From Macrosoma leucophasiata (lineage: Eukaryota > Arthropoda > Insecta > Lepidoptera > Hedylidae), in NCBI GenBank assembly GCA_036365455.1, contig JAWQUS010000009.1, forward strand, positions 154,001-218,000: a DNA stretch of 64,000 nucleotides, written 5' to 3'. The translations under genes were made by a program, and so were the position numbers. Positions 21,170 to 33,293 of the stretch are shown in pieces. How positions within the stretch are numbered: position 1 is the stretch's first letter; every line of letters begins with the position of its first letter. Below the pieces are notes generated by a model. The model saw only the letters and a program-made list of their open reading frames with translations. It ran no database searches and was not told the origin of the DNA.

Positions 21170-21990
21170 TCTGCTAGTTAGGGTCATTAAATAAGGTGAA
21201 AAACTGGATTATGGATTTAAAATACGTTTGAAAGGGATCGTAGACGTCGAGTATATTAACAATCTTCTTAAAAGTTTCACAGGTGTTCAGTTTGTGAGCT
21301 ACTTGAAATGCTTTTCTTTATATATATTTTATAAATTAAATGACAAAAACTTTCACATATACACGTTTAAATGATAAGCTAGTATTATACAAAACTATTA
21401 AATGCATGCATCCACAATTTAGTAAGGAGTTTTTATTTAATTAATTCCTTTAAACTAGACGGCGAGTCTTTCGATATTGGGGAAACAATGAAGTAATAGA
21501 ATGTTTTCTTGACGAAATATCTGAATAGCATACCTCAACTTAAATATTGAACCTCTGGCCTAATATTGTGTTACTGATAATATAGATAGCCACATACAGC
21601 AGGTTTGTGAAAATGAAACCAATCAGTCTTATGTGAAGTAGCTTGACGGAGAATATCGTATTACTAAGTTAATTAATCCAGGAAATCAAGCGTATCAAGC
21701 TCTCAGTCAAGCGGAATCACAAATGTTTAAGCCTTTAAGCATAAAATCTTAACATGTTTCGAGTACTATTATATCCGTAAAATAGATGGATATCCGTAGA
21801 CTTGAAAGAGCGCTAAATTTATGAAACACTTTGCACACACACGAGTTTAACTCACAATAGGCAGATTTTTAAAAATGACGAATGTCGTCTTTGGTAATGT
21901 TTTTATATGAACATGATGAACACAAATTAATATCACTTTAAAATCGTGGGCATTACGCATAAAATTATAGACTTTTTGTCTTAACCTACA
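21170..21990. other. AT-rich non-coding sequence
   Basis: Nothing recognisable. Confidence 0.4.
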
Positions 21991-21991
21991 G

Positions 21992-22620
21992 AAAAAAAAC
22001 CGGACAAGTGCGAGTTCGACTCGCGTGGTGAGGGTTCCGTAATTTAAATAAATATTTTCGAAAATATTACAGATTTAAAATGCAGGCGGTTACGGTGGTA
22101 CCGGCAGAGGGGGTTATATTATTAAGAATTTTCGATTTAATTTGAATACTCAAACTTCTTATAGATTTTACAGTAATCTATAGACAAAGAACTATTTTCC
22201 ACATTTTTATCAAAATTTTAAGTTCAGTAGTTTCGGAAATAGGGGGGAGTATGGTCAATTTTCGTCGTTTTTCTTAAATAACTTCAAATTTGCTTATGGA
22301 AAAATTATAAAAAATATATCTGAGATGCTGACAACAACTTCTTCCATTTGATATGTCACACGACACAGTTCACGATTTTTTTTGAAATTTGCTGATTCAC
22401 CCCCCGAAAGTGGCCCCCCTGTTTAAAATTTATTATTTAACTTGACGTGTTCATCTTTGGGTCACCATTTTACATATTTATCAAATATATTCATCAAATT
22501 TCAACTCAATCGGTCTAGTAGTTTCGGAGTAAATTGGCTGTGACAGACGGACAGACAGACAGACAGACGCACGAGTGATCCTATAAGGGTTTCTTTTTTC
22601 CTTTTAAGGTACGGAACCCT
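21992..22620 (+). mobile_element. TIR element with GACA microsatellite
   Basis: Ten-base inverted ends AGGGTTCCGT (22031-22040) and ACGGAACCCT (22611-22620). A GACA run at 22544-22567 precedes the right end. Upstream, ACCGGACAAGTGCGAGTTCG is part of the same common lepidopteran repeat. It has no coding capacity. Confidence 0.7.
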
Positions 22621-22709
22621 GTGGTCTAGACTCTAAAAAACCTATACCTTCATTAAACAACTACGCAACATACTACACCACAAATCACCTGAACAAATGT
22701 GACGGTGTT

Positions 22710-25356
22710 GTGGTATACGTTAAAGAAAAATATACCGTTAAGCTAGAAGAGATTATACTCACACATGCATCATGTATACAAATAAAATTCAATACTTTCA
22801 TTGTTCTTGGCATTTATCGCTCACCTTCTAATACTAATCCCACGGAATTTATAACATCAATAGATAAACATTTGCATAATATCATGGAAAACCATAATAC
22901 TTACTGGCGATATTAACATTAATTTAATAGACAATAATAACTTGCAAACACATGAAATTAGAAATAAAGAACACTATTTATATATCTTGGCCATGCATGG
23001 TATGCTTTCTGGTCACTCACTTCCAACAAAGAAAGCAAATTGCCTCGACCATTTTATTATTAAGTTAGATAAAAGCACTGCAGAATTTTTTGTACTAAAC
23101 ACTACTGTAACAGACCATAACATGATCCTTTTAAGAATATCAAATCTAATGAACAATAAAAAGAGTAATAAAACTAAAATAACATATAATTTTGAGAGCG
23201 CTTTACTAAGCATTAAAAAGATTAATCTTAAGGACTTCTTGTCACTTGAAAACCCTAACACACTTACCCATCAACTTGTAAACACTTTACAACGTTGTTT
23301 AGCGCAAAATAAAATACTAAAGATCATTTCATGCAAGGAACGTATAATTAAACCGTGGATAACTTTGGGTGTATTGCGTTGTATAAGGAATCGAAACGAT
23401 ATGCAAAGAAAATTAAAATCTAATCCTGGAAATATAATACTGAAAGAAATTTATAGACGTTACCGCAATTTTTGCAATAATCTTATTAAAAAACTTAAAT
23501 ATAATTATCACAGAAAAGACTTGTCCATCAACGAAAAAAATGCGAATAAGCTGTGGCAATCTCAAATTAATAACGTAACCCATCGTAATAAAAACAAAAC
23601 GAAACATTTAGATCTCCTACAAATAAAAACTAACCCAATCGAATCTGTTAACTACATAAATACATATTTCTCTAAGATTGGGCAAACACTAGCCGAAAAC
23701 ATAACAGTCACACATTCGGTTCAAACTCTAGTCTGCAATGAACCAATTCACTCTCAGGTATCTTCTTTTGTTCTTACTGAGGTTGACCCCATAGAAGTTT
23801 ACAGTACTTTAATTAACCTAATAAGCAGTTGTGCTGTTGGCAGTGACGAAACACCAACCCTATTCTTAAAAATGGCCCACAGTTGGGTGGTCCCCATATT
23901 AACTCATCTCGCCAATCTTTGTTTTAGGTTTGGAATTTTTCGTTACGTTACGTTACGTTACTTCTTAAGCAAGCCATCATTACTCCTATATACAAGGGTG
24001 GAGACAGAGATGAACCTAGTAATTGCAGGCCCATTTCAGTCTTATCAGTATTAGCTAAAATAATAGAAAAATTAATGAATAGTCGTGTCTCAAAATATTT
24101 AAAACAATTTAATCTTATCTCCAATTCACAATTTGGTTTTAGACATGGGCTATAAACTGAAGATGCCGTTATAGCACTTACTTCCACGATAGTACACAAA
24201 GTAGATTCTGGTATGAAATGCATAGCAGTTTTCTTAGACTTGAAAAAAGCTTTTGACTCCGTCTCTGTCTCCATCCTCGTACAAAAAATTGAAAGACTGG
24301 GTATAAGAGGTACTCCCTAAGAACTTTTTAAAGACTACCTGAGAGGTCGTACACAGCGAGTCATAATTGGGGATTTTAGGAGTGAATTGACTAACATCAA
24401 TTACGGTGTGCCCCAGGGAAGCGTCCTCGGTCCAACCTTGTTTTTGACCTATATAAACTCGCTCTGCAATATGCATATTGAAAATGGTCAACTTTTCTCC
24501 TACGCTGACGACACTGCCATAGTTTTTTATGCAAACACCTAGGAAGCAGTATTCAATGCCACAGAATTGGGTCTTGCAAGAATAGCTAACTGGCTAAACA
24601 ATAACTTACTAACACTAAATACCGCTAAAACAAACTATATATGTTTTACTAAATATAACTCATCACAACCAAACCCAAATTTTAATATCAAAATTCACAA
24701 CTGTCATAACATTAATAGTTCAGAATGTTCGTGTAACATTCTTCTAAGATTGGACAAAACTAAATATCTTGGTGTTGTGTTGGATCAGAGGCTTTCCTGG
24801 CATGCACACATTGATCTTATTGTTAACAGACTTAGAAAATTTATGTGCATTTTTAAAGAGCTTCGACATGTTGCTGGACCAGCTGTACTAAATCGGGTTT
24901 ACATTTCATTAGTACAATTGATCCTCGTGTACTGTTTACCAGTTTGGGGTGGTGCAACAAAATCAAAACTTCTAGAGCTAGAAAAAGATTGAAGATCTTT
25001 GCTCAAAGTTATGAATTCTAAACCATTCAAATTTCCCAGTGATGAATTATATTCCATGTCTAACGTCCTCTCAGTCAGGAAACTGTACATTCTCCACACG
25101 GTATTGAGAAAACACAAGCAATTATTTTTTAATCCAAACTCCTTGAGTAAGAGACGGAAGTACAAAGTAGCTCAGGTACCTAATTTAAATACCACATTTG
25201 CCATCAGACAATTTCATAGCCAATCAGCATATTTATATTATCATTTAAATAAAATTCTAAATGTTTATCCACTAACCCTCTATCGATGCAATAAGGTTAT
25301 AACTAATTGGCTAAAGACTATGAATTCTGACGAAACGGAATTAATTAATAAACATT

Positions 25357-25358
<2 letters not shown>
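22710..25358 (+). pseudogene. LINE ORF2 pseudogene (endonuclease, RT)
   Basis: In order: endonuclease part (FIVLGIYRSPSNTNPTEFIT, frameshift near 22905, then GDIN, later ANCLDHFIIK and VTDHNMI); linker KPWITLGVLRCIRNRNDMQR and YRRYRNFCNN; RT start; a frameshift at a CGTTA repeat (23941-23961); then CRPISVLSVLAKIIEKLMNS, FGFRHGL, a stop, VFLDLKKAFDSV, a stop, GVPQGSVLGPT, the catalytic SYADDTAIVF box (about 24500), a stop, ANWLNNNLLTLNTAKTNYIC, YLGVVLDQRLSW, LVYCLPVWGG, a stop, and a C-terminal region ending at 25358. All RT blocks are identifiable, but the gene cannot yield a protein. Confidence 0.85.
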
Positions 25359-25440
<82 letters not shown>

Positions 25441-25480
25441 ACGCACGCACACACGCGCACGCACACACACAACACTCACC
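25357..25480 (+). repeat. CA microsatellite in LINE 3' UTR
   Basis: About 120 bases of nearly pure (CA)n with a few interruptions, starting directly after the LINE stop codon. Confidence 0.95.
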
Positions 25481-25789
25481 ACACACAACACTACACTAAG
25501 CACTCACACAGACCACGAACGCGAGAGCATTTTTTATTTTTCAATTAAAAAAACACATATATATATACATATTATGTAATAAATAATATAGAAGATTTAC
25601 AGTAATACTTAAACAGTTATGATTTTATTAGTAGATTTTTCGTTGATCTATATATAGTGACTGTGAAGGAAGAGCAGGACCTCCTAACACAGGTATTGTA
25701 TACTTAAAAGGGGGTCCTGGCCACGGTTTAATGTAAAACTTATGATCTATCAAGTAAAGAATTTTTAATTTTTTAATTTTTTAACCCTA

Positions 25790-26274
25790 AGAATCACAAA
25801 GGATATGGATATTGTTTTATGTAGTACATCATTTTGATGATAAAACTGCCCAGGTGTGTGAAATTCATTGTATTTCACACAAATCTGTTATATTCTATAT
25901 CTACCAAGCATAAGTAGATTAAAATCTCAGATAAAAATACAAAGAGAAGGAAAATCAATCTAGAATTGTACGATGAAAAGACGATCGCAAGTAGTTCCGT
26001 ACAGTTTATTGATTCCGACTCGATCTTCCTGCACTTCACTTCGCGCTGCGCTTTACTTTGTTAAGATTAAATTGCTTTTGTGAAACCTGATTTAAGTCAG
26101 TTTTATCATCGTTCATTTGGTTTTATATTTAATTCAATAAATTATTACAAGTTGCAAGTTAATTGTCAAACGTGTCAACTGCTGTATGTAGATTTTGCTA
26201 AATCCTGCTTTAGTTATGGAAATCTATTACTTTATAGTTTTCATTAATTGTCATGTTTGTATTTTCCGAAAAAA
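25790..26274. other. AT-rich non-coding sequence
   Basis: A stretch at 25978-26080 (GTTCCGTACAGTTTATTGAT) has relatives near 26940-27060 and 28130-28240 (GGGAACAGTTTATTGG), so this is an unnamed dispersed repeat. No gene. Confidence 0.4.
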
Positions 26275-26490
26275 AATTCGCTGATTTTATTTGGATTTTT
26301 CTCCATTTTCTGGATATTTCCCAGTACCTCGAAGTTTGGTTATATGCTCGGAGATGTCAACATGCTCGCCACCTGTTACATGGGCTGAATCGTAACCGGT
26401 GAATCGTGGGTGTTTGCATGTATGCTTAAATGTATGCATTTACCTCTGCCTACCCCTTCGGGGATCACAGGCGTGAAGATACGTTTTTTA
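26275..26490 (+). repeat. SINE family C, 5'-truncated
   Basis: ATTTTTCTCCATTTTCTGGA, GTACCTCGAAGTTTGGTTAT and the 3' end GGGATCACAGGCGTGAAGAT. Confidence 0.75.
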
Positions 26491-26528
26491 TATTTTGTGT
26501 TTAATTTGTTGTTTGATCGTAGTTTTTA

Positions 26529-26822
26529 CTGGTGGTAGAGCTCCAGTGACGGAGCTCGCGGGCGTAGGCACCACCGCATTACCTAATGTACTTGCCGTTA
26601 AATGGTAGTGTTCAGCACTATCGTATTCCGGTCAGGTGGTAATGTACGGCTCTGTAATTTCCGGCACAGAGGCATAACACCTAATGCCTCAGGAGTGGCA
26701 GCGTATTTACATTTTGACCTCTGGTCATTGTGTGGGTGTCTTTAGGCTGCAGTCATCACTTAACATCAATGTGAACTGCACGCTTGTTTGCCACTTTTAT
26801 AACATGAAAAAAAAAAAAAAAA
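26529..26822 (+). repeat. SINE-A, full length
   Basis: From CTGGTGGTAGAGCTCCAGTG to a poly(A) of 16 residues. Confidence 0.85.
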
Positions 26823-27148
26823 GTTTGATCGTAACTAAGTGTGTACGTAATATCAAATGAAATGAAATATAAATCAAGACTAAAACATAAAAAGAAAATG
26901 AAGTGAAGAAGTTGAAACAAAGCGAAGTCACCAAAACAATAACACAAGAAAGTTGCGACGTCAGAAGTGTTTGGGAACAGTTTATTGGTTCCGACTGGCT
27001 CCTCCATGTGCACTTCCCGCGCCTCTCTTTGTTAGCTTCTATATTGAGTTGCTGAATGTTCTAGAAAGAACCTGCGAATGGGCAACCTGATGAAACTGCC
27101 TCATCAATCTTCATTGTTCTTTCAATATGAACTGACTATGAAATTTTA

Positions 27149-27420
27149 CTGGAGGCAGTGTAGGGATTCAAGGGTGTAGGCACCACTGCATTACCTAATC
27201 TATCTGCCACTAAATGGTAGTTTTCAGCACTATCGAGTTAAGATGGTAGTGTACGGCCCCGTAATAGCTATCACAGATGAAGTCTCAGGCTTGGTAACAC
27301 ATCTGCATTTTGGCCTCTGGTTTTTATGTAGATGTCTATAGCCTGCAGGCATCACTTGACCTCCATGTGAAATGCATGCAAAAGCATGGCAAGCAATGCC
27401 ATTTCAATTTTGTAAAAAAA
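27149..27420 (+). repeat. SINE-A, strongly diverged
   Basis: GTAGGCACCACTGCATTACC, TTCAGCACTATCGAG and AGCCTGCAGGCATCACTTGA keep the family order. The A-rich end at 27414-27420 directly borders the Helitron terminus at 27421. Confidence 0.7.
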
Positions 27421-27618
27421 CTAGCTATTGCCCGCGGCTTCGCCCGCGTGGATGTCGTTTATAAATAACTAAGTAGCCTATGTTCTTTCTCAAAGTCAGC
27501 TCTATCTCTGTACCAAATTTCAATAAAATCGGTTCAGTCGTTTGGACGTGAAAATGTAACAGACAGACAGACAAACAGACAGACAGACTTACTTTCGCAT
27601 TTATAATATTAGTAGGGA
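27421..27618 (-). mobile_element. non-autonomous Helitron-like element with GACA repeat
   Basis: On the minus strand the 3' end is GCGGGCGAAGCCGCGGGCAA, then TAGCTAG, followed by T: the hairpin and CTAG expected of Helitrons. The 5' end is TCCCTACTAATATTATAAAT. An imperfect GACA run lies at 27560-27588. At 198 bp it is non-coding. Confidence 0.75.
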
Positions 27619-27884
27619 AGTAGAGATAAACGTTTGCTACCAAAAAATTTACGTTAAGATTTTTATGCAACTGAATTTAATGATATCTTAACATTATTGG
27701 ACCAACTGTAAAGTTTATTAAGATAAGGATAGGACGTGCCGCTTTTTTGCTCGACTTGGCGGGCCAATAACCATCACATTCTGGGGCAGTGCCCCCAGCA
27801 TATAGCCAGAATTGCATAATTCAATTGATTATCTGTACTGTTGTCGTAATAAAATATGAAGTAAAATTCGATGTTATATATATA

Positions 27885-27990
27885 TGATTCCCATAGCTTA
27901 GTGATAAAACAGACGAGTATTCCTCTGGTCTCGGCCAAAATAAAAAAAAAATATTTCACTAGCATGTGATTGTGTAATTGCCAAAAATAA
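27885..27990 (+). repeat. tRNA-like half element with family-B tail
   Basis: GATTCCCATAGCTTAGTGAT and AAAACAGACGAGTATTCC resemble a tRNA 5' half with an A box. They are joined to the common tail TATTTCACTAGCATGTGATT. The head differs from the GACTTCAG head of other family-B copies. Confidence 0.5.
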
Positions 27991-28269
27991 TATTTAAAAA
28001 ATCTTACATAAAAGAACATAACTTACTAATCTAGAACTTTAACAGCTAATCATTATAGAAAGTCGTAAAATCGTAAGCGCCACACGAATAAGAAGCAACC
28101 GAAACAATAACACAAGAAACTTGTACCGCGGCATGACCCCTGAAGTGGTTGGGAACAGTTTATTGGCTCCGACTGGATATTTCACCTGCACTTCCCGCGC
28201 TTCACTTTGTTAGTACTTATATTGGGTTACTGCGTGTTCTAGAAAGATGGGAACTTGACAGAATTACTT

Positions 28270-28600
28270 TATTCATTGTTTTATATTATTTCGCATTAAC
28301 ACATGCTTGTGAAATATATTTTATTTTTAAAGAAAAATGGAAAGAAAAATTTGACTTCAGGCGAGACTCGAACTCGCGACCTACTGGGAATCTAGTCCAG
28401 CCGCTCTTCTAATTGGTAATAGATGGCGCTACTGCTACCATAAAGCAATGCAATAGATGTGAAGGAAAGATTTGACAAATCGGGCAGGGCTTCAGTAGCT
28501 CAATTGGAAGAGCGGCTGGACTAGATTCCCAGTAGGTCGCGAGATCGAGTCTCGCCTGAAGTTAAATTTTTCTTTCCATTTTTTTTTAAATAAAATACTT
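28270..28600. repeat. head-to-head pair of family-B tRNA-like elements
   Basis: A minus-oriented copy (28280-28418) is joined near GCTCTTCTAATTGG to a plus-oriented copy (28419-28590) that includes the upstream GTAATAGATGGCGCTACTGC segment. The outer arms ATGGAAAGAAAAATTTGACT and AAATTTTTCTTTCCATTTTT form a long inverted repeat. Confidence 0.75.
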
Positions 28601-28669
28601 TATTCATGTTCTTTATATCTACACTAGTTGTGCCTACGACTACGTACGCGTAGCGTGATGTTATGTAAC

Positions 28670-28720
28670 CTATAGCCAACCACGGCACTGTGAACAATGG
28701 CACCCACGACACAGGCTTAT
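28670..28720 (+). repeat. SINE family F fragment
   Basis: CAATGGCACCCACGACACAG matches the family-F centre (compare 16490). Confidence 0.5.
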
Positions 28721-28760
28721 ATCTATCTAGGTATCAGGTGCCTTAGTACCACTTAGTAAA

Positions 28761-29034
28761 CTGGTGGTAGAGCTCTAGTGACGGTGCTCGCGGGCGTAAG
28801 CACCAACGCATTACCTAATGTACTTGCAGCTCAATGGTAGTGTTCAGCACTATCGTGTCCCGGTCAGGTGGTAATGTAAGGCCCCGTAATTTCCGGCGCA
28901 GAGGCATAACACCTTAGGCCTCAAAAGTGGTAACGCATCTGCATTTTGACCTTGGTCTTTGTCTGTAGGCTGCAGTCATTACTTAACATCAATGTGAACC
29001 GCAAGCTTGTTTGCCACTTCCTTAACATAAAAAA
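28761..29034 (+). repeat. SINE-A, full length, diverged
   Basis: CTGGTGGTAGAGCTCTAGTG, TTCAGCACTATCGTG, GGCTGCAGTCATTACTTAAC and a short A tail. Confidence 0.8.
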
Positions 29035-29847
29035 TAACTTATTCAGTACTTAGTAGTGGTTGAACTACTACCTAGGCACGTTTGCAAAATCCAAAGAATG
29101 CTTCTGAAAACCTGTTGATAATAAACGGTTATCCCTAACTTTCCAATACAAGGATCGAAATCGAAATCGAAGAGTAGCATCAGCGTCGTACTCGACCATC
29201 GAGGTTATATTTTCAATAATACTCGTATGATTCATTAAGCATAAATTCCACATTATTTTATCATAACTGTAGCCACGTACCGTTTGTATGTTGCAATTAG
29301 CATTTTATTTACAAATTGTGACCAATATTAATATGTATGATATGTCGGATAATTTCTGACATGTTTTATAATTAGTGTAATTTAATTATTTCCATACGAT
29401 ACACGCTTGATGAACTGGAAGATAATTTAGTTGGTTAATTAATATTATAGCAATGGATAATTATTATTTTAATCTCTGGTTTTACTATAAATATCATACT
29501 ATATTTCTCGCAATGTTATAATTATATGAGTGAATTTAAAGAAATAATGGACAGAAAAATTTGCGGGCAACCTCGGTGTTTGAGAATATGCACGATTCAC
29601 GGGACATGGACATGACCCGTGAATAATGATCCAAAATCCCATTTGAACTCACTAGAAACTGCACAACGGTAAATGCATTTTCCAACAAAATCATACGTTG
29701 TTGACTCAATAAATTGCTCTGTTGCCTGAAAATAAGCATTCGGTATCGACACCGGGCATCTTTATCTTCGTAGTACGATATTAGAAGCACCTTAACTCAC
29801 AGATATCCCAGGTCCGACTGGACAGTGGCAGTTACTTAAAAGAATAA
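29035..29847. other. AT-rich non-coding sequence
   Basis: No gene recognised. Minus-strand frames at 29068-29253 and 29536-29790 have no motif that I can support. Confidence 0.35.
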
Positions 29848-29993
29848 CCCCCTTATTCATTAACGTATTTTAGCTAAAGTGTTGCTAATGTCTCCTTTGT
29901 CTTTTTCTATCCTGAACATTTTACAATGCAACTGACAAAGACAAAGAATTCTATAGCTAAAACGTATCTAATATACGTTTATGAATAAGGGGG
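29848..29993. mobile_element. 146-bp MITE, CCCCCTTATTCAT ends
   Basis: Inverted ends CCCCCTTATTCATTAACGTA and TACGTTTATGAATAAGGGGG. It has exactly the same length as the copy at 42961-43106. The flanking triplets TAA and TCA could be a mutated 3-bp duplication. Confidence 0.85.
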
Positions 29994-30069
29994 TCAGTGT
30001 TCTTTTTTGTACGGAGCAAGCGCTCACATGATTATTTTCATAGTGGCTGGCAGGAGAATTATAGAATGG

Positions 30070-30440
30070 CATAGGCCAGCTCCTGAAGCGCGCATGGCCC
30101 CGAGGCTGGTGTAGATCGGAAGCGATCTACACGGTTAAGCGATCAGAGCGCGGTCGGGTGTGTGATGGGTGACCGCTAGAGTCAAATTAAAATGCGCGTT
30201 TCCGTGCTTAGGAGGGCACGTTCAGCCGTCGGTTCCTTTGGTTTCCGGTTGCTATCAAAAGATTAACCTTAGAGGGGCCTTATGGGCGGTTTGAAAAGAT
30301 CCGACAGCGTGTTGGCCACTAACCCGTATCTCCACCTAACCGCATTGGAGCAGCATGGTGGAGTAAGCTCCAGGCCTCCTCCCAAGAAGGTGAGAGACTC
30401 GTGCCCAGCAGTATAAGGGTTGTCATTGGTATTCACAAAT
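30070..30440 (+). repeat. 5S-like SINE, near full length
   Basis: Head GGCTGGTGTAGATCGGAAGC, then CGGTTAAGC, GCGGTCGGGTGTGTGATGGG and GTGACCGC. The body has TTATGGGCGGTTTGAAAAGA and GGAGTAAGCTCCAGGCCTCC. The end is degenerate. Confidence 0.75.
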
Positions 30441-30470
30441 CTGTAAACTATCTTTATTTACGTAAAATTC

Positions 30471-30545
30471 ATGGATGTTAAGTGATGACAGCGGCCTTTA
30501 GGCACCTACACAAAAACCAGAGGTCATAATGCAGGACAGATTTGA
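30471..30545 (-). repeat. SINE-A fragment
   Basis: GGATGTTAAGTGATGACAGC and AACCAGAGGTCATAATGCAG. Confidence 0.55.
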
Positions 30546-31736
30546 AAACCTGCTCCTTTTTTGTAGTCGATTCAATTAACAATACAAATCTCTAACACTG
30601 AAATATGCATTGCTCTTATTAAATAAGTTCTAAACTATAAATTTTAGAAGAAATAAGTGACACAAGTCCAAGTCTAAAATGAGCGCTAATTATTAAAATT
30701 TTTGCCGCGTAAACTTCGTCACTTTGTGTTTCATTAATGGAATTACCTTCAGAAACAGTTCGTTTGGCTTGTTATTCGGTCCTCGAGGAAGTTACAAACA
30801 AACTTTGTGTAAAGCTAACGATGAATACTAAAGTTTGTTATTTCTTTTGTTTCAACAAAAAATATTTATCCGCATTCCATTAAAAGAATCTGTTCATGAA
30901 GACTTTGATGTTTTTATAAGGCAATTACTTACTTCTGTGGCAATCCTTAACACAACCTTAATTTCACTACACTACGATAAACTATGAATACATTACACGA
31001 ATAGTTTTTGTAACATACGCGATTCGCGTGGCGCGTGTGGTCGCGACGGAGAGCGGCACGGACGCGTCTGCCCTGCTCCACGACCTAGCGCCGACTGACG
31101 GCAAAGTTACTCTGGGTACTCTACAAGATTATTTGACTTTGAGCTTTGTATCGAGACTCACTCGTATATCACAGTTATTAGATAAGAGAAAATATATAAA
31201 GGAATAAAATGGAAAACTTTTGAATATGTGGTCTGAAAATTGTATATCGCATGAAGACAGGTAAAAGAGGTTTTCGGGCAATGTTTGTATCGGATTGTGA
31301 CAATACAATTGACGTTTGTAAATAAGTAGCTATCCATCAGGGAAATCAAGGTTTGTTTTACGATGTCCGCTGACTTACGTAAAATATTCACTGTTGTTAT
31401 TTGCTTCCTTATCTATTTACTCTTTACTTCGATCTGAAACGCATTATGTTCTCTAGCACCTAGTTCTAGTCGACTGGTTAACATAGCAAAATGTTAGTGA
31501 ATCTCCATATACCTATATAGGGAAGCGTTTTCAGTATAAAACAATGCGTGTTTTGATAGGATTAGATATTTTGGTTGAAGTAGTATGAGATACCATTAGG
31601 GATCATAGACAAACTCAATTCAATATGTAAGTTATTCGCAGTATATGAAGGATATCTTTAACCATTGTTTATTTCATATTAATTTAGCCAATACCTAACC
31701 AACCACTGTGAATTTCCTTTGGTGGAAAAATTCACT
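30546..31736. other. non-coding, with a CpG-rich patch
   Basis: Around 31018-31110 the sequence is unusually CpG-rich for the window (ACGCGATTCGCGTGGCGCGT, CGGCACGGACGCGTCTGC). No convincing exon follows. A promoter or an old repeat are both possible. Confidence 0.3.
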
Positions 31737-31850
31737 ATCATTCACTTGATGAATGTGGATGGGGCAAGGGAGGTGTATCAGGACCGGGATATCTCGCGTT
31801 ACACACTCTCTGCCTACTCCGTTAGGGACCCGGCGTGATGTATGTATCTA
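31737..31850 (+). repeat. family D retroposon
   Basis: AATGTGGATGGGGCAAGGGA, then CACTCTCTGCCTACTCCGTT and AGGGACCCGGCGTGATGTAT. Same 3' end as the fragments at 17219, 38351 and 40298. Confidence 0.65.
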
Positions 31851-32340
31851 TACATATTTTTGAACTTGCCATATAGCTGTAATAATTTCTTTAAAGACCA
31901 AGTGGAGATAAGCCGGTATAACTCTTTTCGGAAATAAGCCATAAAGCAATAAATTTATTTTTATTGGCGGTAGAACTATAGTGATTCGAGGGAGTATTAA
32001 TGAATAAGTTTCTTCTAAATTATGGCAATTCTCGAAAAAAATAGTTATACCTACGATTACGAGACAAGTTGCATACAGGAGTTAAAAAATCCACATACGA
32101 AAAATAAATACAGATCGTCTTGCTCACGACCAAAATGGGAAAGTTATAGAGTCATTACTATCTGAGGTAGCACCTACGCAAGGTTAGTATTCGATTCCGC
32201 CTCTTTGATGATCTCTATCGCTGGCAGACATAATTTATATAATTGCACGGAAATATATATATTAGCAATGCCTGCCTCTGTGTGTATATTTAGGGCGTAT
32301 CATAATCGTTTTAATAACAAAACCTACTCGTATCTAGATG
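31851..32340. other. AT-rich non-coding sequence
   Basis: Nothing recognisable. Confidence 0.4.
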
Positions 32341-32344
32341 AACC

Positions 32345-32555
32345 ATTGTTTTATATTATTTCGCATTAACACATGCTTGTGAAATATGTTTTATTTTAAA
32401 GTAAAATGGAAAGAAAAATTTGACTTCAGGCGAGACTGGAACTCGCGGCCTACTGGGAATCTAGTCCAGCCGCTTTTCCAATTGAGCTACTGAACCGCGA
32501 GTTCGAGTCTCGCCTGAAGTCAAATTTTTCTTTCCATTTTACTTTAAAATAGATG
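32345..32555. repeat. palindromic family-B tRNA-like element
   Basis: The left half carries the tail, the arm AAAGTAAAATGGAAAGAAAA and a minus-strand tRNA-like sequence down to GAGCTACTGAA. It is then joined to CCGCGAGTTCGAGTCTCGCC and the right arm AAATTTTTCTTTCCATTTTA. The T-arm and acceptor part therefore appear on both sides in opposite orientation, giving arms of about 57 bases that could pair almost completely. Confidence 0.8.
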
Positions 32556-32930
32556 AACCATGTACCAATCTTGTTGTAATATAAAACGACAATTAGATTA
32601 TAGCAATGACACACCACGATGTGTATGCCCATTTTAATAATACATGAATTTAAATAGGATTACGCAAATGAAGTCACCATCCACATTACTGCGCATTACA
32701 ACCAATTATAATAACAAAGCGTGTATCTGATTACCGATATTGATTGAACTAATTTCAGGAGTTTAAACTCGCTACTACGTAACCTATTATAATAATGATA
32801 GGTACATTTGTGGTCTGATTTAATGTAACGTCTAACTTTGTGTTTTAACGGTTGAAAAGCTTTAAAATCCTCAGTCCCTTCACTAGTTTTGAATTGACTT
32901 AAATACCTTATGGGACAGCCTTTCATTCGA
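32556..32930. other. AT-rich non-coding sequence
   Basis: Nothing recognisable. Confidence 0.35.
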
Positions 32931-32933
32931 TCT

Positions 32934-33089
32934 TTATGTAATGAAGGTTGTAAACAAGCATGTAGTTAACATTGATGTTGAGTGATGACTGCAGCCTATA
33001 GATACCCTCACAAAGAGGACCAGAGGGCATAATGCAGATGCGTTGCCACCCCCTGAGACATTAGTTATTATGTCTCTGTGATAGTTGTT
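32934..33089 (-). repeat. SINE-A, interrupted by a LINE fragment
   Basis: TTATGTAATGAAGGTTGTAA, GTGATGACTGCAGCCTATAG and TCTCTGTGATAGTTGTT. The match stops at 33089. After the inserted LINE piece TTACGGGG continues the SINE for a few bases. Confidence 0.75.
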
Positions 33090-33293
33090 CCCATAATCGC
33101 ATATGTCTCATATGTCTCTCCGCAACGCCCTAAGCCGAGGCACGGACCCGCATGGGTCACCCTTAGGCAGTTGCGCTAACTTTTTTGCTAGACTGGAGCG
33201 CCTTCTGCGCTCGCCGATTGCCCGGTGAAGTAGACTAGTGCCGTCTCGAGACAGGCCGCCTACACAAAGCCCGACCTAAAATAAAAAAAAAAA
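33090..33293 (+). mobile_element. 204-bp Jockey-like LINE 3' end
   Basis: It matches the 3' UTR of the LINE at 1557-3100 in the opposite orientation, including CATATGTCTCATATGTC, GGCACGGACCCGCATGGGTC and CGTCTCGAGACAGGCCGCCT, with a poly(A) at 33284-33293. TGTT on both sides may be a short target duplication. Confidence 0.85.

Larger units (their letters stand above)
22625..25785 (+). mobile_element. CR1/L2-like LINE, 5'-truncated and dead
   Basis: It contains a partial endonuclease, linker, RT and C-terminal region, then a CA microsatellite and about 300 bases of 3' UTR ending in an AATTTTTT-type repeat at about 25765-25784. The 5' end begins inside the endonuclease, just after the element at 21992-22620. 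Several in-frame stops and at least three frameshifts show long inactivity. Confidence 0.8.

Noticed and set aside
24234..25165. Minus-strand ORFs opposite the LINE RT
   Set aside because: Antisense shadows of the RT pseudogene.
25357..25480. CRISPR-like or satellite array
   Set aside because: Simple CA microsatellite in a LINE 3' UTR.
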